From: Laburnicola sp. R22_1
Taxonomy: Eukaryota > Ascomycota > Dothideomycetes > Pleosporales > Didymosphaeriaceae
DNA: 64,000 nucleotides
Reading direction: 5' to 3'
Assembly: GCA_014281115.1 (NCBI GenBank)
Contig: JACONQ010000007.1
Location: forward strand, 806,001 to 870,000
Shown here: piece after piece, positions 11,806-22,524 of the stretch
How the letters are laid out: each line of letters begins with the position of its first letter
How positions within the stretch are numbered: position 1 is the stretch's first letter
Notes under the pieces: generated by a model
The model's database searches: none
Seen by the model: the letters and a program-made list of their open reading frames with translations, nothing else
What the model was told of the DNA's origin: nothing
Made by a program: the position numbers and the translations under genes

Positions 11806-11986
11806 TGTAGCCACGTGACTTACGTCAGAGGTGGTGTGTGTAGAAGGTTCCATTCAGGTGCACAGACCACTACCCTCAAGATAAAGCTCTCGCCCTCTCC
11901 TTTCTTCCTCGGTAGACTCCTCACTCCACTCTCTTTTCTACAAATAGCAATACAGCTTGTTGTCCTCATATGCCTGCCCGCCCACA
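11806..11986 (+). repeat. copia 3' LTR
   Basis: 181-bp direct copy of the 5' LTR, begins TGTAGCC and ends CACA. It is followed immediately by the target duplication gattt. Confidence 0.92.
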
Positions 11987-11991
11987 GATTT

Positions 11992-12182
11992 TGAATGACT
12001 TGAATCTGCGACTTGCCACTGTCTCTAGGGGTTTCTCTATTAATAACGAGGATAAAGAGTCAGGTGATACGAATAACGTTGCCCAGGTGGTGTCGGATGT
12101 CTCCACCAATGGCAGCGGGTTTATGGAAAGCCAGGGAGGCTTGAGGCGTGCGGAATATGCCACCATCATCTCAATTTTGTAA
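11992..12182 (+). pseudogene. unrecognised host gene, fragment right of copia insertion
   Basis: Open frame that continues the left fragment (6463-6676) exactly in phase when one copy of gattt is removed. It contains LNDLNLRLATVSRGFSINNE, then an acidic Ser/Asn-rich stretch, and ends with ATIISIL and a TAA at 12180-12182. The opposite strand is also open here but lacks an ATG-led continuation on the other side of the insertion. No family recognised. Confidence 0.45.
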
Positions 12183-12974
12183 ATGTAAACAATTGCAAGA
12201 TGTGTGGGACGAGAGTGTCCAATCTCTGCCTCAGTACCTTAACAGAATGTGAGTGCGGATTCGCCTGGAAGCCCTTGTATATGGATCCGATCAGCGTTGA
12301 CACCGTAGGGTAGTACGGTATAGTAGACCCCTATTACTTTATGCTATAGCTAGTATAGGAGCTTAGTATATATAGGAGCTACTAGAGATATAAAAATATG
12401 CTTTATAATTATACTATACTAAGATAGAAGTAAATAAGAGCAATATAGCCTATATATAATCTAGTTATATAACTTATAGCTATTTATAGCTCTTTGTATA
12501 GTATAGGCTTTTATAAAGCTATATTATAGCTAAAAATATATATAACTATAGCTAAAAATATATATAACTATAGCTATAGTATAGCCTAGGGTAAAGGATA
12601 GTACGTATAGCCCACCTGAGCTCTACGGGACGTACTAGTACGCTGTACTACGGTACGTTGTCAACGCTGGATCCGATCTTCGTTCAGACGCCTGAGCTTC
12701 TCAGTTTCTAGCCCCGTTGATAGGCATCTATGTGATAAGTCAGAAATGGAGTGTTTATAACATTGAGACTCTTTTTGCTCGGTTCGCTTCGTCTATCTTC
12801 CCGCTTTTGGACGCAATCTTAACTGGTCGCGAACGTCGAAGGCTCCGCCTTCTGGCCATGGAAAACGGAGTTCTTTTAGACAATGACGGTTTTGTCTCGT
12901 GGGAAAGATGCGCCCAATTCTCTAGAAACGACCCCAGCGCCCGAAAAAGCGGAAGGCCGAAGCTGGGCCGGTGA
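12178..12974 (+). pseudogene. unrecognised host gene, distal fragment split by a MITE-like element
   Basis: One base out of phase with the preceding fragment, a frame opens at 12178 and stays protein-like (QLQDVWDESVQSLPQYLNRM, a TGA at 12250-12252, then VRIRLEALVYGSD) up to the element at 12293. When one copy of the 10-bp duplication is removed it continues in phase at 12679, passes a TGA at 12693-12695 and remains open to the stop at 12972-12974 (LFARFASSIFPLLDAIL, RERRRLRLLAMENGVLLD). Whether it belongs to the same gene as 11992-12182 depends on an unseen intron or a frameshift. Function unknown. Confidence 0.4.
12293..12668. mobile_element. MITE-like element with 10-bp target duplication
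   Basis: 376-bp element with terminal inverted repeats of 26 bp (left AGCGTTGACACCGTAGGGTA, right reverse complement AGCGTTGACAACGTACCGTA; 22 of 26 match) and a perfect 10-bp direct duplication ggatccgatc at 12283-12292 and 12669-12678. The interior is very AT-rich with repeated TATAGCTA motifs and no coding frame. A 9-11-bp duplication is characteristic of Mutator-like (MULE) elements, so a non-autonomous MULE derivative is my preferred reading. Confidence 0.8.
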
Positions 12975-13477
12975 CGGATGATTGCTATTTTTCATTCCAT
13001 GTAACAAGAAAGGGCACAAAAAGGGCAATGGGGTTGAACACAGAACATTTTGGAGCCATGCCACAAGGCACGACCTAATTTTTATTAATATATATCAGCT
13101 AGACTGCCGATTCTTCCTTGCAACTTCGAGCTCTCAAGAACCCGCCCACGTCCGATAGTATGGACGCTATTCCAGCCTTATCTCACCATGACAGTCAGCC
13201 GAACACATTCCGCCACTCTAGTGCTATCCCCAAGGCATTACTCTTTGGAAATTTCCTTCGTGCACTCCTTTCCGTCGACCGAGACGCGAATAGCAACACC
13301 AGCGGCAGACCAGTCCCGAAGCAGCACTTCTTGGACCCAAGGCAACGACCAGGGATCGACCACACCGTCCTGTTTGTGATATATCTCTTAGTCCGAGCGT
13401 ATAGACAAATTGATCACCTTGAGGCTCCGAGGTGGATTGATATTCCTACCAAGTGCATTAAGCCACTTTAGTGAATA
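12975..13477. other. intergenic, downstream of the F-box gene
   Basis: Probably the 3' flank of the F-box gene on the opposite strand. A 117-codon frame at 13118-13471 starts with TTG and shows no motif, so I do not call it a gene. A short AT-rich run lies near 13078-13098. Confidence 0.4.
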
Positions 13478-14764
13478 TTAGTCGGGTCCAGTGACCGTAA
13501 GCTCTTCTATATTCGGGGAGAACAACCGATTCAGATACGGGTCCGGTATACCCTCACGTACATGACGATGAACACACTTGTTGACAATAAGATGCTGAGG
13601 CACCTCGAGAGCCCGCAATTTCGAAAACCTAGCCATCGTCGCCGCCCGGCGAGGAGGTGAGTGCATATTCCGGCTCTTGTCGAAATCCTTTTCGAGGGAG
13701 AATTTGAGCGTCTCGATGGTATCCTCGATACAGATGTGACCTGGCTCGTGCTCCTGGGCGAAATCCCACATAGAGAGTTCTGCACGTGAAGAGAAGTGGG
13801 TTGTATTGGAAAGCGTGATTTCCAACGTCTTGATGGCCTTTCCGACCGGTCCGTTGTCCGTGAAGCGTTCAAGAAAGAAACCCATGAAAAAAGGTCCCAA
13901 GTCGAAGCCTACTTTCAACTTGAGAGTATCAAGGTTGGCGAAGGGTGAATTGCCCTTGCAGGAGTACTCCACCAAAGGGCCCACGTCAGAAATGGCTTGG
14001 TTGGTAAGATCCACTTCGAAGGTCTTCAAGGTGCGTACTACCGAGAAGTGATCTAGCAAAGCTGGATTCATTCCTACAAGTGACAACGTTTGTAACTTCT
14101 CAAACTTGATTAGAGGTATGAAGCGCTCTAGAGCATTGGAGGGAGAGACTATAGGGAGAGAGAATAGCGACCTAAAAGGATTAACTAGGAAGGTACCAGC
14201 CTCGCGGTAGTGCATCGCGATGCGGTCATTACGCTCTGAGAGTTGAAAGCGGAGTTTCGTCAGATTGGGAACCAATATGAGCAGCAATGCGGAGACCGCG
14301 GCCGGTTCGCCCAAACAAACATGTGAGATCCAGTTGCTCTCAGCTCCCATACTGTAGCGGTAAGCGCGACCCTTGCGGTTAGCAGTTGATGCGGTGTTAC
14401 GGCCGTAGATGATTTCATCGCATTTGTCCATGACTTTGCCTGTAAAAGCGCCACGATCGAACCCAGCCACATTAGCGAAGATGTTTAACTGTGCAAAGGG
14501 GACTTCATGCATCTCGAGGTCCAGGTGCTGGACTTCAAGTGCAAGGTCCGGGCGGTCAAGCAGCGTGCGTACAAAGCGATACATGTCAGGGACACCGGGA
14601 GTCACGGACCAATTGAAGCTAGCCGTTTGGTATAGCGCATGTTGGGCAATGCGGGAAACCTTCTTACACGATCTAGACAGATTGCAGAGATCCTTCTTCT
14701 CACCGTCCAAGTCTTTTACAATCTTTAGGATGAGCTCATCCGGCAGGTCGTTGATGGATGCCAT
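13478..14764 (-). CDS. F-box protein, 428 residues
   Basis: Single-exon gene starting at the ATG at 14764. Residues about 4-50 form an F-box (INDLPDELILKIVKDL, then NLSRSCKKVSRIAQHALYQT), the Skp1-binding module of SCF ubiquitin ligases. The rest is a long region with Leu-rich segments spaced irregularly (FEKLQTLSLVGMNPALL, LKTFEVDL, FANLDTLKLKVGFDLGPF, IKTLEITLS, FSKLRALEVPQ, IEELTVTG) as in degenerate leucine-rich-repeat substrate receptors of fungal F-box proteins. The predicted role is recruitment of a substrate for ubiquitination; the substrate is unknown. The frame is intact, without stops or RIP signature, and codon use is ordinary. Large expanded families of such proteins occur in Pezizomycotina. 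Confidence 0.85.
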   Translation of the reverse strand: MASINDLPDELILKIVKDLDGEKKDLCNLSRSCKKVSRIAQHALYQTASFNWSVTPGVPDMYRFVRTLLDRPDLALEVQHLDLEMHEVPFAQLNIFANVAGFDRGAFTGKVMDKCDEIIYGRNTASTANRKGRAYRYSMGAESNWISHVCLGEPAAVSALLLILVPNLTKLRFQLSERNDRIAMHYREAGTFLVNPFRSLFSLPIVSPSNALERFIPLIKFEKLQTLSLVGMNPALLDHFSVVRTLKTFEVDLTNQAISDVGPLVEYSCKGNSPFANLDTLKLKVGFDLGPFFMGFFLERFTDNGPVGKAIKTLEITLSNTTHFSSRAELSMWDFAQEHEPGHICIEDTIETLKFSLEKDFDKSRNMHSPPRRAATMARFSKLRALEVPQHLIVNKCVHRHVREGIPDPYLNRLFSPNIEELTVTGPD

Positions 14765-15589
14765 GGTTGAACTGGTTCGATCAGGGGGAGGTATGCTCTT
14801 CTGGAAGGAATCCGGAAGAGTTTAAATACCTTAGGTAGGCATGACAAAGGGTTACGGGGGGGCGGGTATGACATAACACAATGTGAGTGCTCACGACATG
14901 TTACTACACAATTATGAAAAAAAGAACGTAAGGTACGCACAATGAGAGTATCTATAGCACCCATCTTTTATGCCTACACAATCCTAACTTCTAACCAATG
15001 TTCGAACACTAGGTTGTCGGACGGAAGGCGCCCACAGCATGCCTTCCTCACTGACCCGCAGCCCGCTCCACATACCTATCGACAACAGATCTAAACCTGC
15101 CCATCAAAAATGATCAAGAAATAGCAACCTTTCCGATTCACCATTTACAGCACATGCACCCGATGGAGGTGTTCAGCGCCAGCGCAATTGAGAGTCAGTA
15201 CATAGTACAGACGCGACCAACAGAACAAGGTCGCCTTTCCATCAACGAGTTACCACCACCCACCCATAATCAAGAAAAGCATCCTATGCATGTGCAGAAC
15301 GCGTGTCATGTCTTTTAAAAAACGGGCAAATACCACGGTGACCACCCGCCCCGAGCAATCATCCAATGCAAGTAGCAAATCTCTCGTGATTTTCTCACTA
15401 CCAACAGCTCTTTCAGCATGTGCTCCCCTTGATCATCCCCACCGTCCACTCGGGCATTACCACCATCATTGTCCCGACGGCGCGCAAGCCCTCACCAAAA
15501 GCCTTCATTCAAAGCCCTCAGCTCAACTCTAAGGAGCAAACGACGCAAGAATAATGCAACTATAGACTGCCATATGTTCCAACCCACCA

Positions 15590-15895
15590 CTACTCATCAG
15601 TCAACAAGATCATCAACATTCTCACTCCCCAAAAGAAGTAGCAAATCTCCCCAGTGTCTGACCGATTACCAATAGTCAAGTCCACACGCAAGGTGCGCTC
15701 ATCCCCCAAAGAAATCACGGCCGGTATAATTCGATTGTAAACCAGCATACTACCCCCTCCCCACCGCCAACCCCAACCAGCCCACCAGATCACCAACACC
15801 CCTCCCTCCCCAAAAGAAGTGGTCAACCCTCTCCACTACCCAACCCAGCTAACAGCCAAGTCCCGTCCCCACTTAAAGCACACTCATCCATCACA
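15590..15895 (+). repeat. degenerate direct duplication, about 180 bp apart
   Basis: The segments near 15,605-15,715 and 15,787-15,895 share the same order of words: AGATCAYCAACA, CTCCCCAAAAGAAGT, then AGYCAAGTCC and GCRCACTCATCC-like text. The alignment is imperfect and was made by eye. Confidence 0.4.
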
Positions 15896-16203
15896 TCTGA
15901 GAAAACAATGCAAGCAAGCACCAACACGCAACCCAACCCTACACCCCCGAGACACCCAAAAAAAAAGCAAGAAGACCAAAGCGCATTTCTACCCCTCGCC
16001 TCACAGGAGCATTAAACATTTCATACACAAAAAGTGCTCTAAACATCACTGTTCACCACACCAATCACGCACAACCACTTAACACAACAGCAACAACAAC
16101 AGCATAAACCCCAATCTCAACATCATACAACTCTATTACCTCTACCCACCCCTATATCTACGCCCCATCCCCCGATCCCCGATTCCACACACGCCCACGC
16201 ACA

Positions 16204-16280
16204 TGAAAAAAGAAACCTAGGTAGGGAGGCCTAAGAAGAAGAGAGAGAAACCAAGAAAGAAAAAGAAAAAACCCAAAGAG
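16204..16280 (+). repeat. purine (A/G) low-complexity tract
   Basis: A nearly uninterrupted run of A and G, such as AAGAAGAGAGAGAAACCAAG, lies about 290 bp downstream of the GH79 stop codon. Polypurine tracts of this sort are common in fungal intergenic DNA. Confidence 0.6.
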
Positions 16281-16568
16281 CGGGGCATAATTATATGCAC
16301 AGTCGCCGCCGCAAAAGCCCACTCAACCCCAACAAACACCCAAAACGCACTATGAACACCTTAACCTTTCCAGAAACAAAAGCCGCTGATGCCCAATAAT
16401 GCCGTGTCGGCCCTGGAAAAAGAAGCAGACAAGAATCAAGTATGCCATAGACTGATTCGTCGCTGAAAAAGCGGGGAGGATGCATGTACAAGGAAAGCAA
16501 AGCAAAGCGAGAACGCCCGTCTAATGCAGTATGTGTGTGGGGAAGGCGAGGGTATTAGTACAGTCCCC

Positions 16569-18351
16569 TTATGCTAGACAAAAGAAACCAAGCAGGACAG
16601 CGACGAGGCACCACGTGGCCGTGTTTGTCCCTCGCAGTGAGACAGATCCCGAGTTCTTTCTACGGCTCCCGGCTGTCGAATTCACGTCCACCTTCTCCAC
16701 CTTGTTGACACCAAGCTGCCAGTCGAAATTCGCCACCACCGCCTCCGAGTCGCGCACAGCGACGGAGACATGACCGGTGCCGTCCAACTCGTGCTCATAC
16801 ACAGTTCTATCGACCACGTTTGGCTTGCCATCTTCGTCCGAGTAACTCAGGCCGTTCCAAATGGTATCAGTCTGCGCGTCGGCCCCAGGTGCTGTAAGGT
16901 ACGAGAGGTAAATTTTCTTGTTCGCATTGGCCTCGCCCAAGTCGAGGTCGAAGGTATAACGGGGTTTGTTTGACAAGGACATGTTGGCTTGCCTGGCATT
17001 GATGAGAATAACAGACTGCAAAGCACCATTTGCGTAGGCCGAGTAAGCGCGGATGTGTCCAGAATAGTCTCCACTGGCACCTCCCGTATCCAGAAGACCG
17101 ATTTGAGTGGTACCATTTCCGTTGCCTATTATCTGCGCAACGGCTGCGTGTGCGTAGTACTGCGGTCGGACAAAGGGGTCTTTGCCGTACACATTGATTG
17201 GCTGCCAAGCACTGGCGTTTGAGTTGTCGGTCATGTGCATCTGAACGGACGAAATGTTGAGCGTAGCCGCGTAGAGGAAGAAGTTGAGCGTCCAGAGCGC
17301 GGCACCGAACGTGTCGCTGACCATGTGCATGCCGATTGGCCCCACCGAGCACATTTCTCGCAGAACATACGGCACGCCAGTGTCGAGGGCGACCTTGACC
17401 TGCTCCTCCCAGTACTTGAACTGCGTGTTTGTCTGATCGAGATCCATAAGGTCGTTGAGCGTCAGGGGGGTAGGGGTTACGCCGATGACTAGAAAAGGTG
17501 AGTAATTGGGCAACTAGGGGCGGGTATAACGTACAATAAAAATAGTCGTGCTGATTCCACCAACCGACATAGTATTCTCCGTTCATCCTGTCTAATATGC
17601 CATGGCCATCCAGCATGGCTATTTCAAATGTCGTACCAATAGTGGAAGCGGTCGCAGGTGGCTCGAAGAAGGTAGCGGGCAGGCCGGCAGGCTTGAGGGC
17701 CCGTTTGTAAACAGCGTCGGCACGGGCCATGAACTGCTCGGTAAAGAGCTCACCGTTCCAAGGCGGGGAGCGCAGCCCATTCTCTAGATATAGATCTGGT
17801 TCATTGCCGATTTCGAACGAGTATAGTTTGGTGTTGTTAAGGTTTTCGATGACTGCTTGGGCGTGCGAGACGATGCGGTCCTCCCAGTCTTGGCCCGTAT
17901 ACGCAATGTTCAATCCATACGTGATGAAGGTGTCTTTGGGGAATCGGTCGAGGGCTGCGAGATAGTTGGGGCCGATGATGATGGAGTCTGCGGCGATGAC
18001 TCCCTGGGCGGCGGACTCTGCATTCTTCTTCCAGCCAAAATCCGTGTAGTTGGCATCGTACAGCATGTAATCCTGCGTGTTTCCGCCCAGTCGGATGTGC
18101 GGAGGCGCGCCCGAGTAGTCGGCCAGATTCTGCAGCAGCTGTATGGAGAAGGTGTTGGGGTCATTCCAGCCGGTGAAGGCGAACAGATTCGATGGCTCGA
18201 TGCCAAAGCCGGCGTAGGCAGGGTTGAGGTTGTCGGAGACGACGGCGTCGGCGCGGTTAGGAGCTGCAGAGATGGCTAGCGATTGTGCATAAGACAGCAA
18301 AGGATAGAGGGTAGCGAGCGACAGAATCGCTGGACATGAGGGGCGCAGCAT
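16569..18351 (-). CDS. GH79-family glycoside hydrolase, secreted, GPI-type tail
   Basis: Two exons (18351-17535 and 17488-16569), about 578 residues. I start at the ATG at 18351 because it opens with a hydrophobic signal peptide (PAILSLATLYPLLSYAQSLA); the frame extends to 18396 only by TTG. The N-terminal catalytic part is a TIM-barrel type with HIRLGGNTQDYMLYD and FEIGNEPDLY, whose Glu is the acid/base of this clan. The second exon carries the probable nucleophile region VPYVLREMCSVG followed by SDTFGAALWTLNFFLYAA, and then the beta-sandwich C-terminal domain (GH79 C-type). The C-terminus has Ser/Gly-rich residues and a terminal hydrophobic run (CLVAVLLGFFCLA), as in GPI-anchored cell-wall proteins. 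The family includes beta-glucuronidases acting on glucuronic acid side chains of glycans; the exact substrate cannot be read from the sequence. The gene sits about 0.5 kb from the edge of the AT-rich block. Confidence 0.85.
17489..17534 (-). other. 46-bp intron of the GH79 gene
   Basis: On the minus strand it begins GTACGT and ends TTTCTAG. Splicing (phase 1) joins NQHDYFY to FIGVTPTPL and moves the reading into the frame of the second exon. Without removal the first frame runs on as out-of-frame text. Confidence 0.85.
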
Positions 18352-18858
18352 GACTGAGCTCGCCGACGCGCAATGGAAGAGAGACGAGGTAGGCAAGCGT
18401 GGCGAAGAGCAGCAAATAACGTCGACGGGGTGAGGCGCTCGGGTGGCTAATCAACAATCAACAGTATTGGATTCATTTTGGGCGAAGGCCGCGTGTGGCG
18501 AGGGAAGGCGCGGGATCGCTAGCGGGCCCGGCACCCGGCCGTTGCGACCGACGGAAGCGCTGCCTCCTGGAGCCCCTAACACCTGCGAATCATGGAATGG
18601 CTGCATGATGTCACTGCCGCTCGCTGGCGGCTTGGAGCGCTGCCGCGTGATGGGCCTGTCGCGAGTCTGCTGGCCGCTTCCATTAATTCAGTCGTGTTTG
18701 GGCGCCATGCATCTGTGAATTTGGCACGCGTCAGCGGCTGGGCGGAGTGTGGGGCGACTGACGCATGGAAAGGGCTGCATGTTTGAACGGTTGAACGAAA
18801 CGCGTGCACGTGCCTGGTGCGCTCGCCTGCGCATGACAAGGCAACAGAGTGGAAAGCC
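18352..18858. other. upstream region of GH79 gene and composition boundary
   Basis: GC-balanced sequence without a recognised gene; open frames at 18443-18718 and 18592-18786 lack motifs. The switch to AT-rich sequence occurs within a few tens of bases at about 18,845-18,870. Confidence 0.6.
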
Positions 18859-19185
18859 CTTAGTAAAATAGTTAATTAAGTACTAATTATAATAGCTTTT
18901 AAGTAGCGTTTACTAAGTAACTTTAGTATAAGTAATTATTTTAGAATAACTAATATTACTAACTATAATATTAAAATAGTTATTCTTTTTAGTAAAGTTT
19001 CTAAATACTTTAGTAATTACTAACGTTATTTATAGTTTAATTTTACGCTTTTTTAATTACTAAGTAGGGGGCTAGTTTAATAATTTATAGTTTAATAAAT
19101 TTAATTTAAATATTAAAAATAGTTAATATTAAAAGTATTAGTAAGTAAAATTTAATTTAAAAAATATTAGAAACTGCTTTTTTAC

Positions 19186-19435
19186 AGTATAACGCTGTAA
19201 GGAAAAGCTATAGGTATGCTAAAAACGCATTAAAAAAGATAAAGCAGCTTAGAGATAGGTTAGAACTATTTATTAGCATATATAAATTGGCTCCTTATAC
19301 TAGAGGTAGTTAATTACAAGATATACTAGGTACTAAAGTTAATAACGTAACGTGTGGTTAACTACGCGCACGTAATATAAATTCGCGACTAGATATAAAT
19401 CGAGTATTTATCTATCCACTACACAATTTAAAAAA
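19186..19435 (+). repeat. repeat family R1, copy (plus orientation)
   Basis: A unit of about 250 bp beginning near AGTATAACGCTGTAAGG and containing AAAAACGCATTAAAAAAG and GGTAGTTAATTACAAGATAT. Recognisable copies are at about 43,410-43,660 (plus) and 52,930-53,190 (minus), with partial copies at about 35,970-36,050, 20,965-21,080 and 22,215-22,310 (minus). It could be a solo LTR or a MITE; its ends are not resolved. Confidence 0.6.
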
Positions 19436-19929
19436 TAGTTATAGTTTATATCTAAAAGAGAAATATTATAGACCTTTTAGTATATAGTATATATAGTATT
19501 AATTTATCTACCTAGAGGTAGAATAATAAAGGCTTTTATCTTAAATAATATAATAAGAAAGTAGAGCTCCTACTTAGTAATTAAAAAGAGTATAAAAAGA
19601 TAATTAAAAAATAGCGCGTATATAGTATAATATTATAAAAAAAGCTATAGGTGTATTAAATATATATTATTAAAATAAAGTAGTAAAATAAATTAAACTA
19701 AGAACTATTTATGTGTGGCGTTAATTTATCTACCTAGAAGTAGGACAATAAAGGCTTTTATCTTAAATAACATAATAAAAAAAGTAGAGTTCTTAACTTA
19801 GTAATTAAAAAGAGCGTAAAAAGGGGATTATAAAAAAAGCGCATTTACACTACTAAGTAAGCTTAGTAGTTTTAGCGTGTATAGCTTTTATATACAAAGT
19901 TTTTATAAAGAGGCTACTTAGAACTTTAG

Positions 19930-20930
19930 AGAAGGAATAAAACTTTAGCACAGTAACGCTATAGTTATCTATTCTTTCTCTACTATTCTAAGTTATAAAC
20001 TACTATCTAAATTGTTGTAAATAATATAAGTTAATATATTAATAGATATGGTTTTTTTTTGCGACTAAAGGGTTTCTAATAAAAATATTATAATAATAGT
20101 AGTTATTCCTTCTATATTATAGACATATAAAAGCGTTTTAAGGTGTTAATAGAAAGAGTTATTATTAATAGGTATACACTATTTCTTATAAGTAGAATAA
20201 GGTTAACACCTACTAGATACACTATCGCTCTATTGCTATATTAAGGTTATTCGTAACAAAGGTCTTATTGCTATTTCTATCTCTCTACGCCCTGCTATTT
20301 ACTTAAGTATTAATCCTAAATTATCTAACACTAATATACTTACTAATACTAAAGAGTATATACTAAAGATTTGCAATACTACTATTAAAGTAACTATATT
20401 AGAGTTCTATTCTATTTATTAAATACTTATTTAGCATAAGGGGTAGGTATACTTAACTATCTATAAGGCAGTTCTAGTGTACTAGTTAGGTTAGCAGTTT
20501 ATCTAGTTTATAAAGGACTATAAGGTTAAATTCCTACTTTAGTAAATATAATTACTTCTTATTAGTAATTAAATTTAAAAGGAAAGGTAAAAGATAGAAA
20601 ATAAGATATTTATTAATAAGCTCTAGTATAATAGGAGTATTATATAGATTTGTAAGATCCTCCTAGCTATTATTACTATTAAGTTAGCTTATCTAGCGCG
20701 CAAGTATAAATAACTAATAATAGTAGTAGTAATAAGCTAAGTATACTATATACGCTATAAGTAAACCTTATATAGGTTAGAAGTTTATAGGGTATAGGCA
20801 AAATATAAGTAAGTTTAAAGTTTAAACTATTGTTATATTATTAGATATTTAAGATTAGTTTTTAATTAGAATTAGGTGCCGTATATAGTACATATAACCT
20901 TCTAACTTAATCTACTTTAACCTTAAACTA
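19930..20930 (+). repeat. degraded repeat R2, copy 1
   Basis: Similar word for word to 22,740-23,620 (for example AAATAATATAAGTTAATATATTA near the start and CTCCTAGCTATTATTACTATTAAG near the end). Both copies follow a TGTGGCG-type end in the same orientation, so R2 may be the interior of a longer member of that family. If TAG is read as a former CAG, a Gln/Leu/Lys-rich frame runs through it; I do not recognise it. Confidence 0.55.
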
Positions 20931-22524
20931 AAAAAAGGTCAAAAAAGGTATTTAGCAAGCTAACTAAACTATTTATTAGTATATATAAATTAGTCTTTTA
21001 TACTAATAAAGTAGTTAATTATAGTATACTATAGTCTATAGGTACTAAAGTTAAAAATAATAATATAATGTATAGTTATCTATATAGTATCTTATAAAAA
21101 TTTATAACTAGAAATTAAATCTTTTTTTATTCTTATAAGGCATCTTTATTACTTAGGTAGCCTAATAGGGCCTTGTATCTTCTTTAGGCCTAGTAGGGGT
21201 TTAAATAAAAACCCCTTTACTTTAGATAAGAGTAAGTAGTAATTTATTTTATTACTACTTACCTGTAAGATCGTGGGTACAATGCTTAATCTATCAATTC
21301 ACTATTAAGGCGATCCCTTAAAAAAGGAAAGTAGGTCTAAAGGCTACAAGGCCTAAGAAGAAAACTCTGCCCTAGCCAAGGCTAATCTAGGCCAGTCTAG
21401 GGCAACTAGGGGGTTACGCTGCCACAGGGGACGCGTTGTGACATTACCTTCTAATATTATCCTATTTTATTTTATTAATTACTAGACGTTCTAATACCTT
21501 TCTTATATTTATATTACTCTCTTATAAGTAGTAGTAGAATTCTTATTAATATAATAGTAATATATAAATTTAATATATACTTTACCTCTATAAGCTAGAA
21601 ACTAGAAAGCTTATTTAGAAATATTTCGTAGTAAGCTAGTGCTATTAAATAAATAAGAGAATAAGTAAAAGAACTTAGGAAAGCTATCTAAAAAGAAATT
21701 AATAATAGCCTTAAGGGCTTATAAGCCCCTTAGATAAAGCTAAATATAATAAAAGCTAACTAAAGGGCAACTTATCTTATAGAACTATAAGAATAGGCGT
21801 ATAAGAAATAAGAATAATAGAAAATATAATATAATAAGAGTAATTAATAATATTTTAAAGCTAGTAATATAATAGCTCTTAATAAGTTTACTAGTATTTT
21901 ATATATAGCTACTAAATAAAGTACCTTACTATAACTACCCCTATTATATATCTATAACTATAAGAGTTATTATAATTATGACTAATAAAAGTAGAATTAT
22001 AAGTTTTATTTCTTATAAGTGCCCTTTTACTTTATTATAAAAGATTATAAAGTTACCTTTAGTAAGTAGTATCTATCTAAGAATCTTTAAAGTTAATTTA
22101 AGTTATATTATAACTAATAATAATAGATAAATCCTAAATAGGCTTCTACCTAGTAGATATTAATAAAATAAATACTTAATACTTTAAGCACTCTATTAGA
22201 ACGCTAATAAATAGCATTACTGCTTTACTTTTTTAATACGTTTTTAGCACACCTATAGCTTTTCCTTATAGTGTTATACTGTACACTAAAAGGTCTGCGA
22301 TATTTCTCTTTCTAATATTATTATAAGTTATTTTAGAAGCTAGAAGAGGTATTAAAAATATTAATATACTTTAGAACTTAGTGTATATATAATATAATAT
22401 TATATAGACACTAGTAATATAATAATAAAATTTAGTAATTAAATATAGTAGGGCTACTTAAAAACTAATAAGTAGAAGTAGTTTATACTCTTATCTAAAA
22501 GAAATCATAGTTTCTATATTAGTA

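Larger units (their letters stand above)
6677..11986 (+). mobile_element. Ty1/copia LTR retrotransposon, full length, RIP-degraded
   Basis: Complete 5,310-bp element with two 181-bp LTRs (6677-6857 and 11806-11986) and a perfect 5-bp target duplication gattt at 6672-6676 and 11987-11991. LTRs begin TGTAGCCACGTGAC and end CCCGCCCACA (right) or CCCGCCCATA (left, a C-to-T change). A primer-binding-site-like TTATGAGCCCGG follows the 5' LTR and a G-rich tract (AGCTAGGGGGG) precedes the 3' LTR. Inside lies a single-frame gag-pol relic in copia order (integrase before reverse transcriptase). Confidence 0.93.
14765..16568. other. long intergenic region, C/A-rich
   Basis: No gene recognised. From about 14,965 to 16,200 the plus strand is rich in C and A (many CCA, CAC, AAC runs), giving several open frames rich in Pro, Thr and Ser that I consider accidental. 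It contains a degenerate direct duplication (15,590-15,895) and a purine tract (about 16,204-16,280). It must include the promoter of the F-box gene and the 3' flank of the GH79 gene. Confidence 0.45.

Noticed and set aside
13118..13471. 117-codon plus-strand frame
   Set aside because: It starts with TTG, has no motif, and lies in the 3' flank of the F-box gene.
13531..14825. Open frames in other phases within the F-box gene
   Set aside because: Shadows of the 428-residue frame.
16989..18279. Several plus-strand open frames opposite the GH79 gene
   Set aside because: They are shadows of the well-supported minus-strand gene and have no motifs.
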